64,000 bases of DNA, from assembly GCA_002320815.1 (NCBI GenBank), contig DCLA01000024.1, positions 1 to 64,000 of the forward strand, written 5' to 3'. The translations under genes were made by a program, and so were the position numbers. Each line of letters starts with the position of its first letter. The first letter of the stretch is position 1. The stretch is from Myxococcales bacterium UBA1660 (lineage in GTDB: Bacteria; Myxococcota_A; Polyangia; Polyangiales; Houyiibacteriaceae). The notes under the pieces were generated by a model that worked only from the letters and a program-made list of their open reading frames with translations, had not been told where the DNA came from and made no database searches. This document shows positions 50,115 through 57,410 of the stretch, one piece after another.

Positions 50115-51584
50115 ATGAGTGGCGACAAGAAGAAGCTCGGCAAAATCCTGCTGAAGCAGCGAGCGGTTACCCCCGAAGAGTTGCAGCGCTTGCTCGAACG
50201 GCAGGAGTCGCAGCCCGGGCATCGGCTCGCGTCCGTCGCCCAGAGCAGCGGTTCGGTGGCCCCCAAGGAGCTCCTCAAGGCCCTGAGCGAGCAGCACGGG
50301 GTGCCGGGGATCGACCTCGACCAGGTCGTCGTGCCCCTGCAGAACCTCGACCTGGTGCCCGAGGACGTGGCGCGGCAGCACCTGATCCTCCCCATCCTGG
50401 TCAAGGAGGACCGAGTCTTCCTGGCCATGTCCGATCCGACCGACCGCCGGGTCATCGAGGAGATCGAGTTCGTCACCGGGCGCCGGGTCTTCCCCTACGT
50501 GGCCATCCACGACGCCCTCGCCGGGATCATCGGCAAGGCCTACGAGGGCAAGAAGCGCGGCGACGAGCACTACATCGGGCCCACGGTCCCGGCGGACTAC
50601 CTCGAGTCCCTGGGGCTCGCGCCGACCTCGGGCCGCCCCTCGGAACCGCCCAACGAGCCCTCGGGCGTGGTCGTCGACCGCGCCATCGCCGACGGCGGGC
50701 TCGACCACGACGACGAGCTCGGCCTGGCCGAGCTCACGAAAAAAGCCTCCGCTCCCCACGACCCCTTTGCATCTCAGGTGGCGCCGATGCCCACCGAAGG
50801 AGCCGTCCGCGTGCGCCCCGCCAGCCCGAAGATCCTCGTCGTCGACGACGAGGACGACATCCGCAAGATGCTCAGCCGGGTGCTCCAGAAGAAGGGGTTC
50901 GAGGTGCTCGAGGCGTCCAAGGGGCTGCAGGCGCTCCAGCTCGTGCGGGAAAGCACGCCCGACGTAATCCTCCTCGACGCGATGCTCCCCGAGGTCCACG
51001 GCTTCGACATCTGCCGCCGGATCAAGGGCTCCAAGCGCTACGGGCACATCCCCATCATCATGGTCAGCGCGATCTACCGGGGTTGGCGCGTCGCCGAGGA
51101 CCTGCGCACCAGCTACGGCGTGGACGCCTTCCTGGAGAAGCCCTTCAAGATCGGCGAGGTCGTGGCCCACGTCGAGCGGGTGCTCGAGGGTCGCGCCTCC
51201 GAGCTCCCGATGGACGACATGCTGAGCCGCGAGGCCAGCGACGCGCTCGAGCGGGGCATGGACATGTACCGCCAGGGCGACCTCGACGGCGCCATCGACA
51301 AGCTGCGCTCCGGGCTCAAGATCGACCCGCTGAGCTTCCAGCTCCACTACCACCTGGGCCTGCTCTGCGGTCGCCGCGACGACGTCTTCGAGGCCATCCA
51401 CGAGCTGGAGACGGCGGTGGACCTGCAGCCCCGCAACTTCAGCGCTCTGAAGAACCTGGCGATCCTCTACCAGCGCGCCGGCTTCAAGCACAAAGCGGTC
51501 GAGATGTGGGAGCGGAGCCTGGGCGCGGCCACCGACGAAGGCACCCGCCAGGGCATCAAGGAACACCTGATGAGCTTGCTTTGA
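50115..51584 (+). CDS. MshEN/T2SSE_N - receiver - TPR protein
   Basis: Encodes 489 residues from the ATG at 50115 (MSGDKKKLGKILLKQRAVTPEELQ); a GTG at 50100 is possible. Residues ~5-150 resemble the N-terminal domain of type II/IV pilus ATPases, which binds cyclic di-GMP in some proteins ('LGKILLKQRAVTPEELQRLLERQ', 'RQHLILPILVKEDRVFLAMSDPTD'). Receiver ~240-355 with 'KILVVDDEDDIRKML', phospho-Asp in VILLDAMLPEVHG and Lys in FLEKPFK. C-terminal TPRs (~380-480). Its ATPase motor is missing, so it is probably a regulatory adaptor, perhaps linking phosphorelay and c-di-GMP. Confidence 0.88.
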   Translation: MSGDKKKLGKILLKQRAVTPEELQRLLERQESQPGHRLASVAQSSGSVAPKELLKALSEQHGVPGIDLDQVVVPLQNLDLVPEDVARQHLILPILVKEDRVFLAMSDPTDRRVIEEIEFVTGRRVFPYVAIHDALAGIIGKAYEGKKRGDEHYIGPTVPADYLESLGLAPTSGRPSEPPNEPSGVVVDRAIADGGLDHDDELGLAELTKKASAPHDPFASQVAPMPTEGAVRVRPASPKILVVDDEDDIRKMLSRVLQKKGFEVLEASKGLQALQLVRESTPDVILLDAMLPEVHGFDICRRIKGSKRYGHIPIIMVSAIYRGWRVAEDLRTSYGVDAFLEKPFKIGEVVAHVERVLEGRASELPMDDMLSREASDALERGMDMYRQGDLDGAIDKLRSGLKIDPLSFQLHYHLGLLCGRRDDVFEAIHELETAVDLQPRNFSALKNLAILYQRAGFKHKAVEMWERSLGAATDEGTRQGIKEHLMSLL

Positions 51585-51749
51585 CGCGGCTCGGCTCGAG
51601 AAACGGGCCAAGGAGCGCGCGCTCCACGGTTTCCCTCATGAAACGGCCCCTCGCGAGGGTCTTCCCGAGAGCCGTCTCCGGTCCAAAATCCGTGAGGCGG
51701 TTCGCGTGAGAGCTCTCATGGTCTATAGTCCCCCGCACAGCGCTGCCCG

Positions 51750-53297
51750 ATGAAGTTCCTCTGCGACAACTGCAAGGCCAAGTACCAGATCCCGGACGAG
51801 AAGATCCGGGGTCGCACCCTGAAGATGAAGTGCCGCAAGTGCGAGCACCCCATCCTCATCAAGGGCCCCCAGGAGGCCGCCGCCGCGGCTCCCGCCGCGC
51901 CCCGCCGCCCGGCCAGCAAGCCCACGGCGAAGCCCGCCGCGCCCCGCCGTCGCGGCGGCTCGAGCGTCGGCCCCCGCCCCGTCAGCCGGCCGGCTCCCTC
52001 GACCGCCGCCGCCAGCGCCCTCGGCGCCGAGTTCCGCCGGAGCGGCTCCCTCGCGCCGGAGCCCGCGCCGCAGAAGACCGCCGTCGAGTGGTACGTGGCG
52101 ATCAACGACGTCCCCGTCGGCCCGGTGAAGCGCGACGAGATGGCCCGAAAGATCGGGACCGGCGCCGTCCACGGCAAGAGCCTCACCTGGCGTGAGGGCA
52201 TGGACGATTGGAAGCCCCTGGAGCAGATCCCGGAGCTGGCCTCGCTCCTGGCCTCCCGTCGGGTTCCCGCGCCGCCGCCCCCGGTCGCCGGCGGACCGAC
52301 CGCCAAGGAGGCCTCCGGGCGCTCCAACGTCGTGCCCATCGGCGGCCGCATGGGCGCCACCGCCTACGACGACGACGACGAGAAGACGATGATCGCCGCG
52401 ATCCCGACGGCGGCCCCGGACCCCAGCTCCCCCGACCTCACGCCGCTCCCCATCGGTGAGCCGGCCGTCGCCGCCGCGATCACCGCGCCCGCGACCGACG
52501 TGGGTGGCTTCCAGCAGGCGCCCCCGGCGGTGATGGAGCCCGCCTCGCCGGCCCTCACGCCCGCCCAGCCCCAGCAGTCCCGCGGGCTCCCGCCGCCCCT
52601 GCTCATCGCGCTGGTCGGCGCCGGCGCCTTCGGCGTGGCCCTGGCGGTCATCGCCGGCAAGAAGATGTTCGCCGACGAGCCGGCGGTGGTCGCCGCCGTC
52701 GAGGATCCCCTGGACCAGGTCGAGGACTACGACCCGGACCTGGAGATCCCCGAGGAAGAGGTCCCCGAAGAGGAGACCCCCGAGGAGGAGACTCCCGAGG
52801 AGGAGACCCCCGAGGAGGAGACCCCCGCGGCCGAGAGCGGGACCCGCACCACCCGGCGCGCGACCACCACCGCGATGACCGGCACCAGCACCATGGCGCT
52901 GAGCGCCGAGCAGCAGGCCCTCCTGGCTCGCTATGGCGGCAGCGGCGCCTCCGACCCGAGCCTGATGAACGTGAACGTGGGCACCGGGTCGAACAGCAAC
53001 CGCCCCGAGCTCGACGCCTCGGCCGTGCGGCGCGTGGTGAGCGCCTCGAGCAACCAGCGCGCGCTGCGACGCTGCTACGAGACCGCCATCCGCGGCGCCA
53101 GCGACGCGCCGAGCGTCCGCATGGACGTCGAGGTCCGGGTGGGTGCCTCGGGCACCGTCACCCGGGTGTCGGCCGTGGGGCAGGACTACAACGGACTCAA
53201 GAGCTGCATCGAGCAGGCCGTCCGGCGGTGGCGCTTCCCGGCCTCCTCGGCGGGCGGCGAGACCCGCTTCCCGGTCGTCTTCTCGCCCGCGGGCTGA
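51750..53297 (+). CDS. AgmX/GltJ-like envelope protein (zinc ribbon - GYF - TM - TonB-C-like)
   Basis: Encodes 515 residues. MJ0042-type zinc ribbon 1-36 with Cys5, Cys8, Cys28, Cys31; Pro/Ala linker; GYF_2 domain ~112-165 (VEWYVAINDVPVGPVKRDEMARKIGTG...WREGMDDWKPLEQIPE); one transmembrane segment ~283-305 (LLIALVGAGAFGVALAVIAG); acidic EEETP repeats; C-terminal ~95 residues with 'RRCYETAIRGASDAPSVRMDVEVRVGASGTVTRVS', an AgmX/PglI-type TonB-C-like domain. In Myxococcus the GltJ/AgmX protein of the gliding machinery has the same layout. Here no other Glt/Agl gene is visible, so a gliding role is inferred only. Confidence 0.88.
   Translation: MKFLCDNCKAKYQIPDEKIRGRTLKMKCRKCEHPILIKGPQEAAAAAPAAPRRPASKPTAKPAAPRRRGGSSVGPRPVSRPAPSTAAASALGAEFRRSGSLAPEPAPQKTAVEWYVAINDVPVGPVKRDEMARKIGTGAVHGKSLTWREGMDDWKPLEQIPELASLLASRRVPAPPPPVAGGPTAKEASGRSNVVPIGGRMGATAYDDDDEKTMIAAIPTAAPDPSSPDLTPLPIGEPAVAAAITAPATDVGGFQQAPPAVMEPASPALTPAQPQQSRGLPPPLLIALVGAGAFGVALAVIAGKKMFADEPAVVAAVEDPLDQVEDYDPDLEIPEEEVPEEETPEEETPEEETPEEETPAAESGTRTTRRATTTAMTGTSTMALSAEQQALLARYGGSGASDPSLMNVNVGTGSNSNRPELDASAVRRVVSASSNQRALRRCYETAIRGASDAPSVRMDVEVRVGASGTVTRVSAVGQDYNGLKSCIEQAVRRWRFPASSAGGETRFPVVFSPAG
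52747..52828 (+). repeat. 15-bp tandem repeat encoding EEETP
   Basis: About five in-frame copies of GAGGAGACCCCCGAG and variants encode the acidic periplasmic linker of the AgmX/GltJ-like protein. Confidence 0.8.
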
Positions 53298-53333
53298 GCC
53301 GCGGCGGCTGAGCGGGTCGAGCCGCGCTGAACA

Positions 53334-53419
53334 GGCTGAGCCGCGTCGCTCGGCCGCGAAGCATGCGGGCTGCCGCACCGAGCGGCTGAGCCGCGTCGAT
53401 CAGCCGCGGAGCATGCGGA
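53334..53419. repeat. Imperfect 50-bp tandem duplication at the end of a gene
   Basis: Segment 53334-53369 is repeated with few changes at 53384-53419 (shared GGCTGAGCCGCGTCG and GCATGCGG). The second copy includes the last codons of the small membrane protein on the minus strand, so the first copy looks like a duplicated gene end. Further GAGCCGCG copies occur at about 53294-53330. Confidence 0.6.
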
Positions 53420-53732
53420 CGAGCAGGAACGCGCCGACCGCGAGCAGGACGGCGCCGACCACCGTGATCAGCCACGGGAGCACCGAGCCCTTGCCCTGGG
53501 CGGGCTGGAGGCCCGGGGCGGGCTTGCCCACCGGCTGGTGCGGCGCATCGGCGGCGCCGAGCTGGAGCTCGACCGAGCTGGGGCTGGCGCCCTGGCCCTG
53601 GGTGGCGGGTCCGGCCTGCTGGGCCTCCGGCGGCTCGTCGAGGTTCAGCGCGGCGACCGCGTCGGACCCCCACATCGCGGTCGGCTCGTCGGCCGCGTAG
53701 AGCATGGAGTCCTTGTCGTCGTCTTTGGCCAT
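53400..53732 (-). CDS. Small tail-anchored membrane protein
   Basis: Encodes 110 residues from the ATG at 53732 (MAKDDDKDSMLYAADEPTAMWG). Residues 1-80 are acidic and Gln/Pro-rich, then one membrane segment (VLPWLITVVGAVLLAVGAFLLV) ends the protein with RMLRG. It is divergent from fliQ/sctS-like genes, which start 108 bases away. No family recognised. Confidence 0.75.
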   Translation of the reverse strand: MAKDDDKDSMLYAADEPTAMWGSDAVAALNLDEPPEAQQAGPATQGQGASPSSVELQLGAADAPHQPVGKPAPGLQPAQGKGSVLPWLITVVGAVLLAVGAFLLVRMLRG

Positions 53733-53839
53733 GTTCTTGGGCCCCAGAGTGCCAGACTCTGCGCCTACCCCCAAGGGATTGAACCATCGGGGCCCACGAC
53801 CCGCGACAGGGGCGGGGTCCCTGGGGTAGCTTCGGCGCC

Positions 53840-54106
53840 GTGGACCCCGCCGAGCTCACGCGCCTGACGGCCGAGACTCTCTACCTGGTGCTGCTGGTCT
53901 CGGCGCCGCCGCTCCTGGTGGCGTTGGCGATCGGCCTCGTCGTCGGGCTCCTGCAGGCGGTGACCCAGGTCCAGGAGCAGACCCTCTCCTTCGTGCCCAA
54001 GCTCGTCGCGGTGGCCACGGTGCTGGTGGTCGGCGGCGGCTGGATGGGCGGGCAGCTCCTCCGCTTCACCGAGCGCCTCTGGACCGCCATCCCCGAGCTC
54101 ATGTGA
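53840..54106 (+). CDS. FliQ/SctS-family export-apparatus protein
   Basis: Encodes 88 residues from a GTG. Two membrane helices (TLYLVLLVSAPPLLVALAIGLVVGLLQAVTQVQEQTLSFVPKLVAVATVLVVGGGWMGGQL, cited as LYLVLLVSAPPLLVALAIGL and VATVLVVGGGWMGGQLLRFT) with the conserved 'VGLLQAVTQVQEQTLSFVPK'. FliQ/SctS forms part of the export gate of flagella and type III secretion. TAGCTT lies 7 bases before the start. fliR/sctT follows 7 bases later; other export genes are absent from the window. Confidence 0.92.
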   Translation: MDPAELTRLTAETLYLVLLVSAPPLLVALAIGLVVGLLQAVTQVQEQTLSFVPKLVAVATVLVVGGGWMGGQLLRFTERLWTAIPELM

Positions 54107-54112
54107 GCCCCG

Positions 54113-54925
54113 GTGGAGGCGCTCCTTCGACTCCTGGGTGGGGAAGCCGCGGCCACCGAGTGGCTGGCCGTGGGCGGCTTGGTGGCGGCCCGGGTGGGCC
54201 CCCTGACCGTGCTCGCGCCCTGGCTCTCCCTGAAGCGCACCCCGCCGGTCATCCGCGGCGCGCTGGTCCTGGCGCTCACTCTGGCCCTCACGCCGCTGGC
54301 CCTGCCCGGCGCCCGGGAGGCGGTCATGGCCATGGGCGGGCTCACCTACGGCGCCGCCGTCCTCCGCGAAGCGATGGTGGGCACCCTCTTCGCGGTGGCC
54401 ACCGCCCTGCCCTTCTACGCCCTCGACTGGGCCGGGCGCCTGACCGACACCTGGCGCGGGGCCTCGATGTCCGAGGTGATCGCGCCCAACACCGGCGAGC
54501 GGACCAGCCCCCTGGGCGACCTGCACATGATGCTGGGCATCGCCCTCTTCCTGACCCTGGGCGGCCACCGGCTGGCCCTGGCCGCCTTCGCCGAGGGGCT
54601 CCGGGTGGCCCCGGTGGGCTCGGTGGACCTGGCCGGCCGCGCCGACGCCCTGGCCCTCGGGGCCGCGCTGCTCACCGGCTCCGCGCTGGCGTTCGCCCTG
54701 GCCATCGCCGCGCCGGCCGCGGCGGCAATCGTCACCGTGGAGGTCAGCCTGGGGCTCCTGGCCCGGAGCGCGCCCCAGGTGCCGGTCTTCTTCGCCGGCA
54801 TGCCCCTGCGGGCGGCCACCGGCCTCGCCGCCGCGCTCCTGGCCATCTCGCTGGTCTCGGCGCAGCTCCCCGAGGCCTTCCGCGCGGCCATCGACCTCGG
54901 CCGCCGCTGGGTCGTCGGCGACTGA
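54113..54925 (+). CDS. FliR/SctT-family export-apparatus protein
   Basis: Encodes 270 residues from a GTG. Several membrane helices and the family pattern 'VGGLVAARVGPLTVLAPWLSLKRTPPVIRGALVLALTLALTP', 'REAMVGTLFAVATALPFYALDWAGRLTDTWRGASM', 'PLGDLHMMLGIALFLTLGGHRLALAAF' and 'VSLGLLARSAPQVPVFFAGMPLRAATGL'. FliR/SctT sits at the core of the FliPQR export gate. Pairing with FliQ is the usual order, but FliP and FlhA/B partners are not in this window. Confidence 0.92.
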   Translation: MEALLRLLGGEAAATEWLAVGGLVAARVGPLTVLAPWLSLKRTPPVIRGALVLALTLALTPLALPGAREAVMAMGGLTYGAAVLREAMVGTLFAVATALPFYALDWAGRLTDTWRGASMSEVIAPNTGERTSPLGDLHMMLGIALFLTLGGHRLALAAFAEGLRVAPVGSVDLAGRADALALGAALLTGSALAFALAIAAPAAAAIVTVEVSLGLLARSAPQVPVFFAGMPLRAATGLAAALLAISLVSAQLPEAFRAAIDLGRRWVVGD

Positions 54926-54949
54926 TCGGTGACGATGGGGGCGTACGCG

Positions 54950-54979
54950 TTGACAGCGCCCGCTCGGGGATCGTAGGGC
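54950..54979 (+). promoter_or_regulatory. hpt promoter, probably near-leaderless
   Basis: TTGACA (54950-54955), 18-base spacer, TAGGGC (54974-54979), then 8 bases to the ATG at 54988. The perfect -35 makes this one of the better promoters in the window. Confidence 0.5.
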
Positions 54980-54987
54980 CCCGTCCC

Positions 54988-55509
54988 ATGACCACGATCG
55001 ACACGCTGATCGACGCGGACGCCATCCAGGCCCGCGTCGCCGAGATGGCCGCCGAGATCAACCGGGACTACGCCGGCCAGGAAGTGGTCATCGTGCCCGT
55101 CCTGAAGGGGAGCTTCGTCTTCGCCGCGGACCTCATCCGGCACCTCGACATCGACTGCAAAATCGACTTCCTCGGCCTCCGCTCCTACGAGGGCACCGAG
55201 TCGACCGGCGTCGTCCAGATCACCAGCGACCTCACCAAGAGCATCGAGGGCGAGCACGTGATCGTGGTGGAGGACATCGTCGATACCGGCCTGACCATGC
55301 AGTACATGATGGAGAACCTCCGGACGCGGAAGCCCGCCTCGGTGAAGCTCGCCTCGCTCCTGCACAAGCCCTCGCGGACCACCGTGGAGGTGGACATCGA
55401 CTACCTCGGCTTCTCCATCGAGGACGTCTTCGTCATCGGCTACGGCCTCGACTTCGACCAGCTCTACCGGAACCTCCCCTACCTCGGCGTCGTCCGCCAG
55501 GAGGGCTGA
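54988..55509 (+). CDS. hpt: Hypoxanthine phosphoribosyltransferase
   Basis: Encodes 173 residues. It converts hypoxanthine (and guanine) with PRPP to IMP or GMP in purine salvage. PRPP-binding motif 'VIVVEDIVDTGLTMQYMMENL' with the acidic pair, and 'VVIVPVLKGSFVFAADLIRHL', 'DFLGLRSYEGTESTGVVQI' and 'GFSIEDVFVIGYGLDFDQLYRNLPYLGVV' as in HPRT. The next gene starts at the base after its stop. Confidence 0.96.
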   Translation: MTTIDTLIDADAIQARVAEMAAEINRDYAGQEVVIVPVLKGSFVFAADLIRHLDIDCKIDFLGLRSYEGTESTGVVQITSDLTKSIEGEHVIVVEDIVDTGLTMQYMMENLRTRKPASVKLASLLHKPSRTTVEVDIDYLGFSIEDVFVIGYGLDFDQLYRNLPYLGVVRQEG

Positions 55510-55827
55510 GTGGCCGACCCGCGCCAGCGTCTCGCCATGCTCGAGACGATGATCGCCAAGGGCAGTGAGGACCCCTTCGTCCACTACGCCCGGGCGATGG
55601 AGCATCGCTCCTTGGGCGAGCTCGAGCGGGCGATGGAGCTCTTCGGCGAGGTGGCCACCCGCTTCGCCGACTACGTGCCCACCTACCTCATGGCCGCCCA
55701 GGTGGCCGAGAAGCTCGAGCGCGAAGACGACGCGCGGAGCTGGTGCGAGCGCGGCCTGGCCAAGGCCCGGGCCACCGGCGACGCCCACGCCGAGAGCGAG
55801 CTCCAGGCCTTCCTCGACGACCTCTGA
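55510..55827 (+). CDS. Small TPR-like protein
   Basis: Encodes 105 residues from a GTG directly after the hpt stop. Helical pairs 'PFVHYARAMEHRSLGELERAMELFGEVATRFADYVPTYLMAAQVAEKLEREDDARSWCERGLAKA', cited as YARAMEHRSLGELERAMELF and YLMAAQVAEKLEREDDARSW, fit two to three TPR motifs. It is cytoplasmic. Such small proteins often follow hpt or other housekeeping genes in this phylum, but I know no function. Confidence 0.8.
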   Translation: MADPRQRLAMLETMIAKGSEDPFVHYARAMEHRSLGELERAMELFGEVATRFADYVPTYLMAAQVAEKLEREDDARSWCERGLAKARATGDAHAESELQAFLDDL

Positions 55828-55845
55828 AGCGCCTGGGCCGCCCGC

Positions 55846-56412
55846 TCAGTCCGGGCGGGTGATCGACGTCAGCACGTGGTCGCGCCACTCGCCCGCGATC
55901 TGCAGGTAGTCGCGCGCGTAGCCTTCGACCGTGAAGCCCAGCCGCCGCAGCAGGCGGCCGCTCCGCTCGTTGACCGGCTGGTAGTTGGCCTGGATGCGGT
56001 GCAGCCGGAAGGTCTCGAAGGCGACCGGGATGGCGGCGCGGAGGATCTCCTCCATCAGCCCCCGGCCCACCTGGGCGTGGTCCAGCCCGTAGCCCAGCGT
56101 GCAGGCCTGGAAGGCTCCGCCGACCACGTTGCTGAAGTTGCAGCTCGCGATGACCCGGTCGGGGTGCTGGGGCGGCAACCCCCGGCTGACGGCGAAGAGC
56201 CGCATCGCCGCGCCCTGCTCGAGCTCCCGCCGGTTGGCGATGAGCCGGTCCCGCCAGAAGCGCTGCGTGTAGAACGTGTCCGGCCGGGCCGGCTCCCAGG
56301 GCTCCAGGTGCGCCCGGTTGCGCTCGAAGTAGCGCAGCACCGCGTCCGACTCCGCCGGCGGCGGCATCACCAGCCAAGTGCGCTCGGTCGCGAAGGGACG
56401 GAAGGTGGCCAC
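55846..56412 (-). CDS. GNAT acetyltransferase, RimJ/RimL type
   Basis: Encodes 188 residues from a GTG at 56412 (VATFRPFATERTWLVMPPPAES), the length usual for RimJ-like ribosomal-protein N-acetyltransferases. Motifs: 'NRAHLEPWEPARPDTFYTQRFWRDRL', 'VIASCNFSNVVGGAFQACTLGYGLDHAQVGRGLMEEIL' (acetyl-CoA loop near Q-V-G-R-G-L-M) and 'RIQANYQPVNERSGRLLRRLGFTVEGYARDYLQIAGEWRDHVLTSI'. The upstream frame to 56592 is non-conserved. It converges on the TPR gene with an 18-base gap. Confidence 0.9.
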   Translation of the reverse strand: MATFRPFATERTWLVMPPPAESDAVLRYFERNRAHLEPWEPARPDTFYTQRFWRDRLIANRRELEQGAAMRLFAVSRGLPPQHPDRVIASCNFSNVVGGAFQACTLGYGLDHAQVGRGLMEEILRAAIPVAFETFRLHRIQANYQPVNERSGRLLRRLGFTVEGYARDYLQIAGEWRDHVLTSITRPD

Positions 56413-56455
56413 GACGCGAGTCTTGCACGACCACCCCGCGAGGTCTCCCCGACCC

Positions 56456-57256
56456 TCAGGGAACGGGCCGCCAGTCGGCATCGACGCACTCGTAGACCCC
56501 GGGATAACGCGCTCGGTAGGCACGGCAGCCGCCATCGAAGGCGAACCACCCCCAGTCGGCGAGCCGCCCTGCGGCATCGACGGGGACCACACACACGGCG
56601 CGCCCGTAGCGCATCTCGGTCGCGAGCTCGGCGTACTGCAGACGCCCCCGCTCGTTCTGGCGGCGTTCGCAGACCTCCTGCGAATTGAAGACGCAGAGCC
56701 CGAGTCCGCGCTCCTCGTTCACACCTACGCACGAAGCCCGGATGGTGTCGTAGGGGTCGGGAATGGGCTCGCACCCGCGGCACCCAGGACCACAGAACCC
56801 GCTCGGTCCCTCTGGAAGCTCCGGGCATCCTTCGTCGGGCGGTCCTTCTACGTAGGGAGACCGGTCGACGTAGAAGCAGGATGCCCCGAGCCCCCCGTCG
56901 AGCGCTTCGATGCAGGTCGACTCGGCCACACAGGTTCCCGCCAAGGTCTCGGCCCCCTCGTCCTCGTGCGGAACCAGGCAGAGGTTCTCGCCGCAGTAGC
57001 GCATGTTGGCCGCGCGGTCGTCGGTCCGATCCCGCCACATCTGGCACCCCTCCACCGTCGAGACGCAGCGGTCCAAGCTGCGGTCACAGCGCCAGCCCGA
57101 GTCGCAGCCCCGGTCCACGCATCCCGCGGCTCCGGCATCGCCACGGCGGGGAGCGCCGCCATCGACGGCAGGCTCCCACTCGAAGGAGTGCCCAGCGAAG
57201 CACCCGACGAGAGCGACCGGCCACCCCAGCGCCATGACCCAACTCAGGGAACGCAT
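56456..57256 (-). CDS. Cys-rich lipoprotein
   Basis: Encodes 266 residues from the ATG at 57256 (MRSLSWVMALGWPVALVGCFAG, lipobox ALVGC). The rest is Cys-rich (about 22 Cys), with 'GCVDRGCDSGWRCDRSLDRCVS', 'STCIEALDGGLGASCFYVDRSPY' and 'CVFNSQEVCERRQNE'. It is divergent from the large Gly-rich protein gene, sharing a 154-base intergenic region. No enzyme signature. Probably outer-membrane or surface structural protein. Confidence 0.82.
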   Translation of the reverse strand: MRSLSWVMALGWPVALVGCFAGHSFEWEPAVDGGAPRRGDAGAAGCVDRGCDSGWRCDRSLDRCVSTVEGCQMWRDRTDDRAANMRYCGENLCLVPHEDEGAETLAGTCVAESTCIEALDGGLGASCFYVDRSPYVEGPPDEGCPELPEGPSGFCGPGCRGCEPIPDPYDTIRASCVGVNEERGLGLCVFNSQEVCERRQNERGRLQYAELATEMRYGRAVCVVPVDAAGRLADWGWFAFDGGCRAYRARYPGVYECVDADWRPVP

Positions 57257-57410
57257 CGCCCCTCCATACACCGCTCGCCAGCCGCGCACGAGGGTCGACC
57301 CGAACGGAGGGGGCGAGGCATGGGCGGGCTCTCGGTCGGGCGTCGTCGCGGTTGCTTCATTTCGTTTCGCGGTGTGCTCCCCGGTGCGACAGCCTCTATG
57401 CTGCGCGCCG

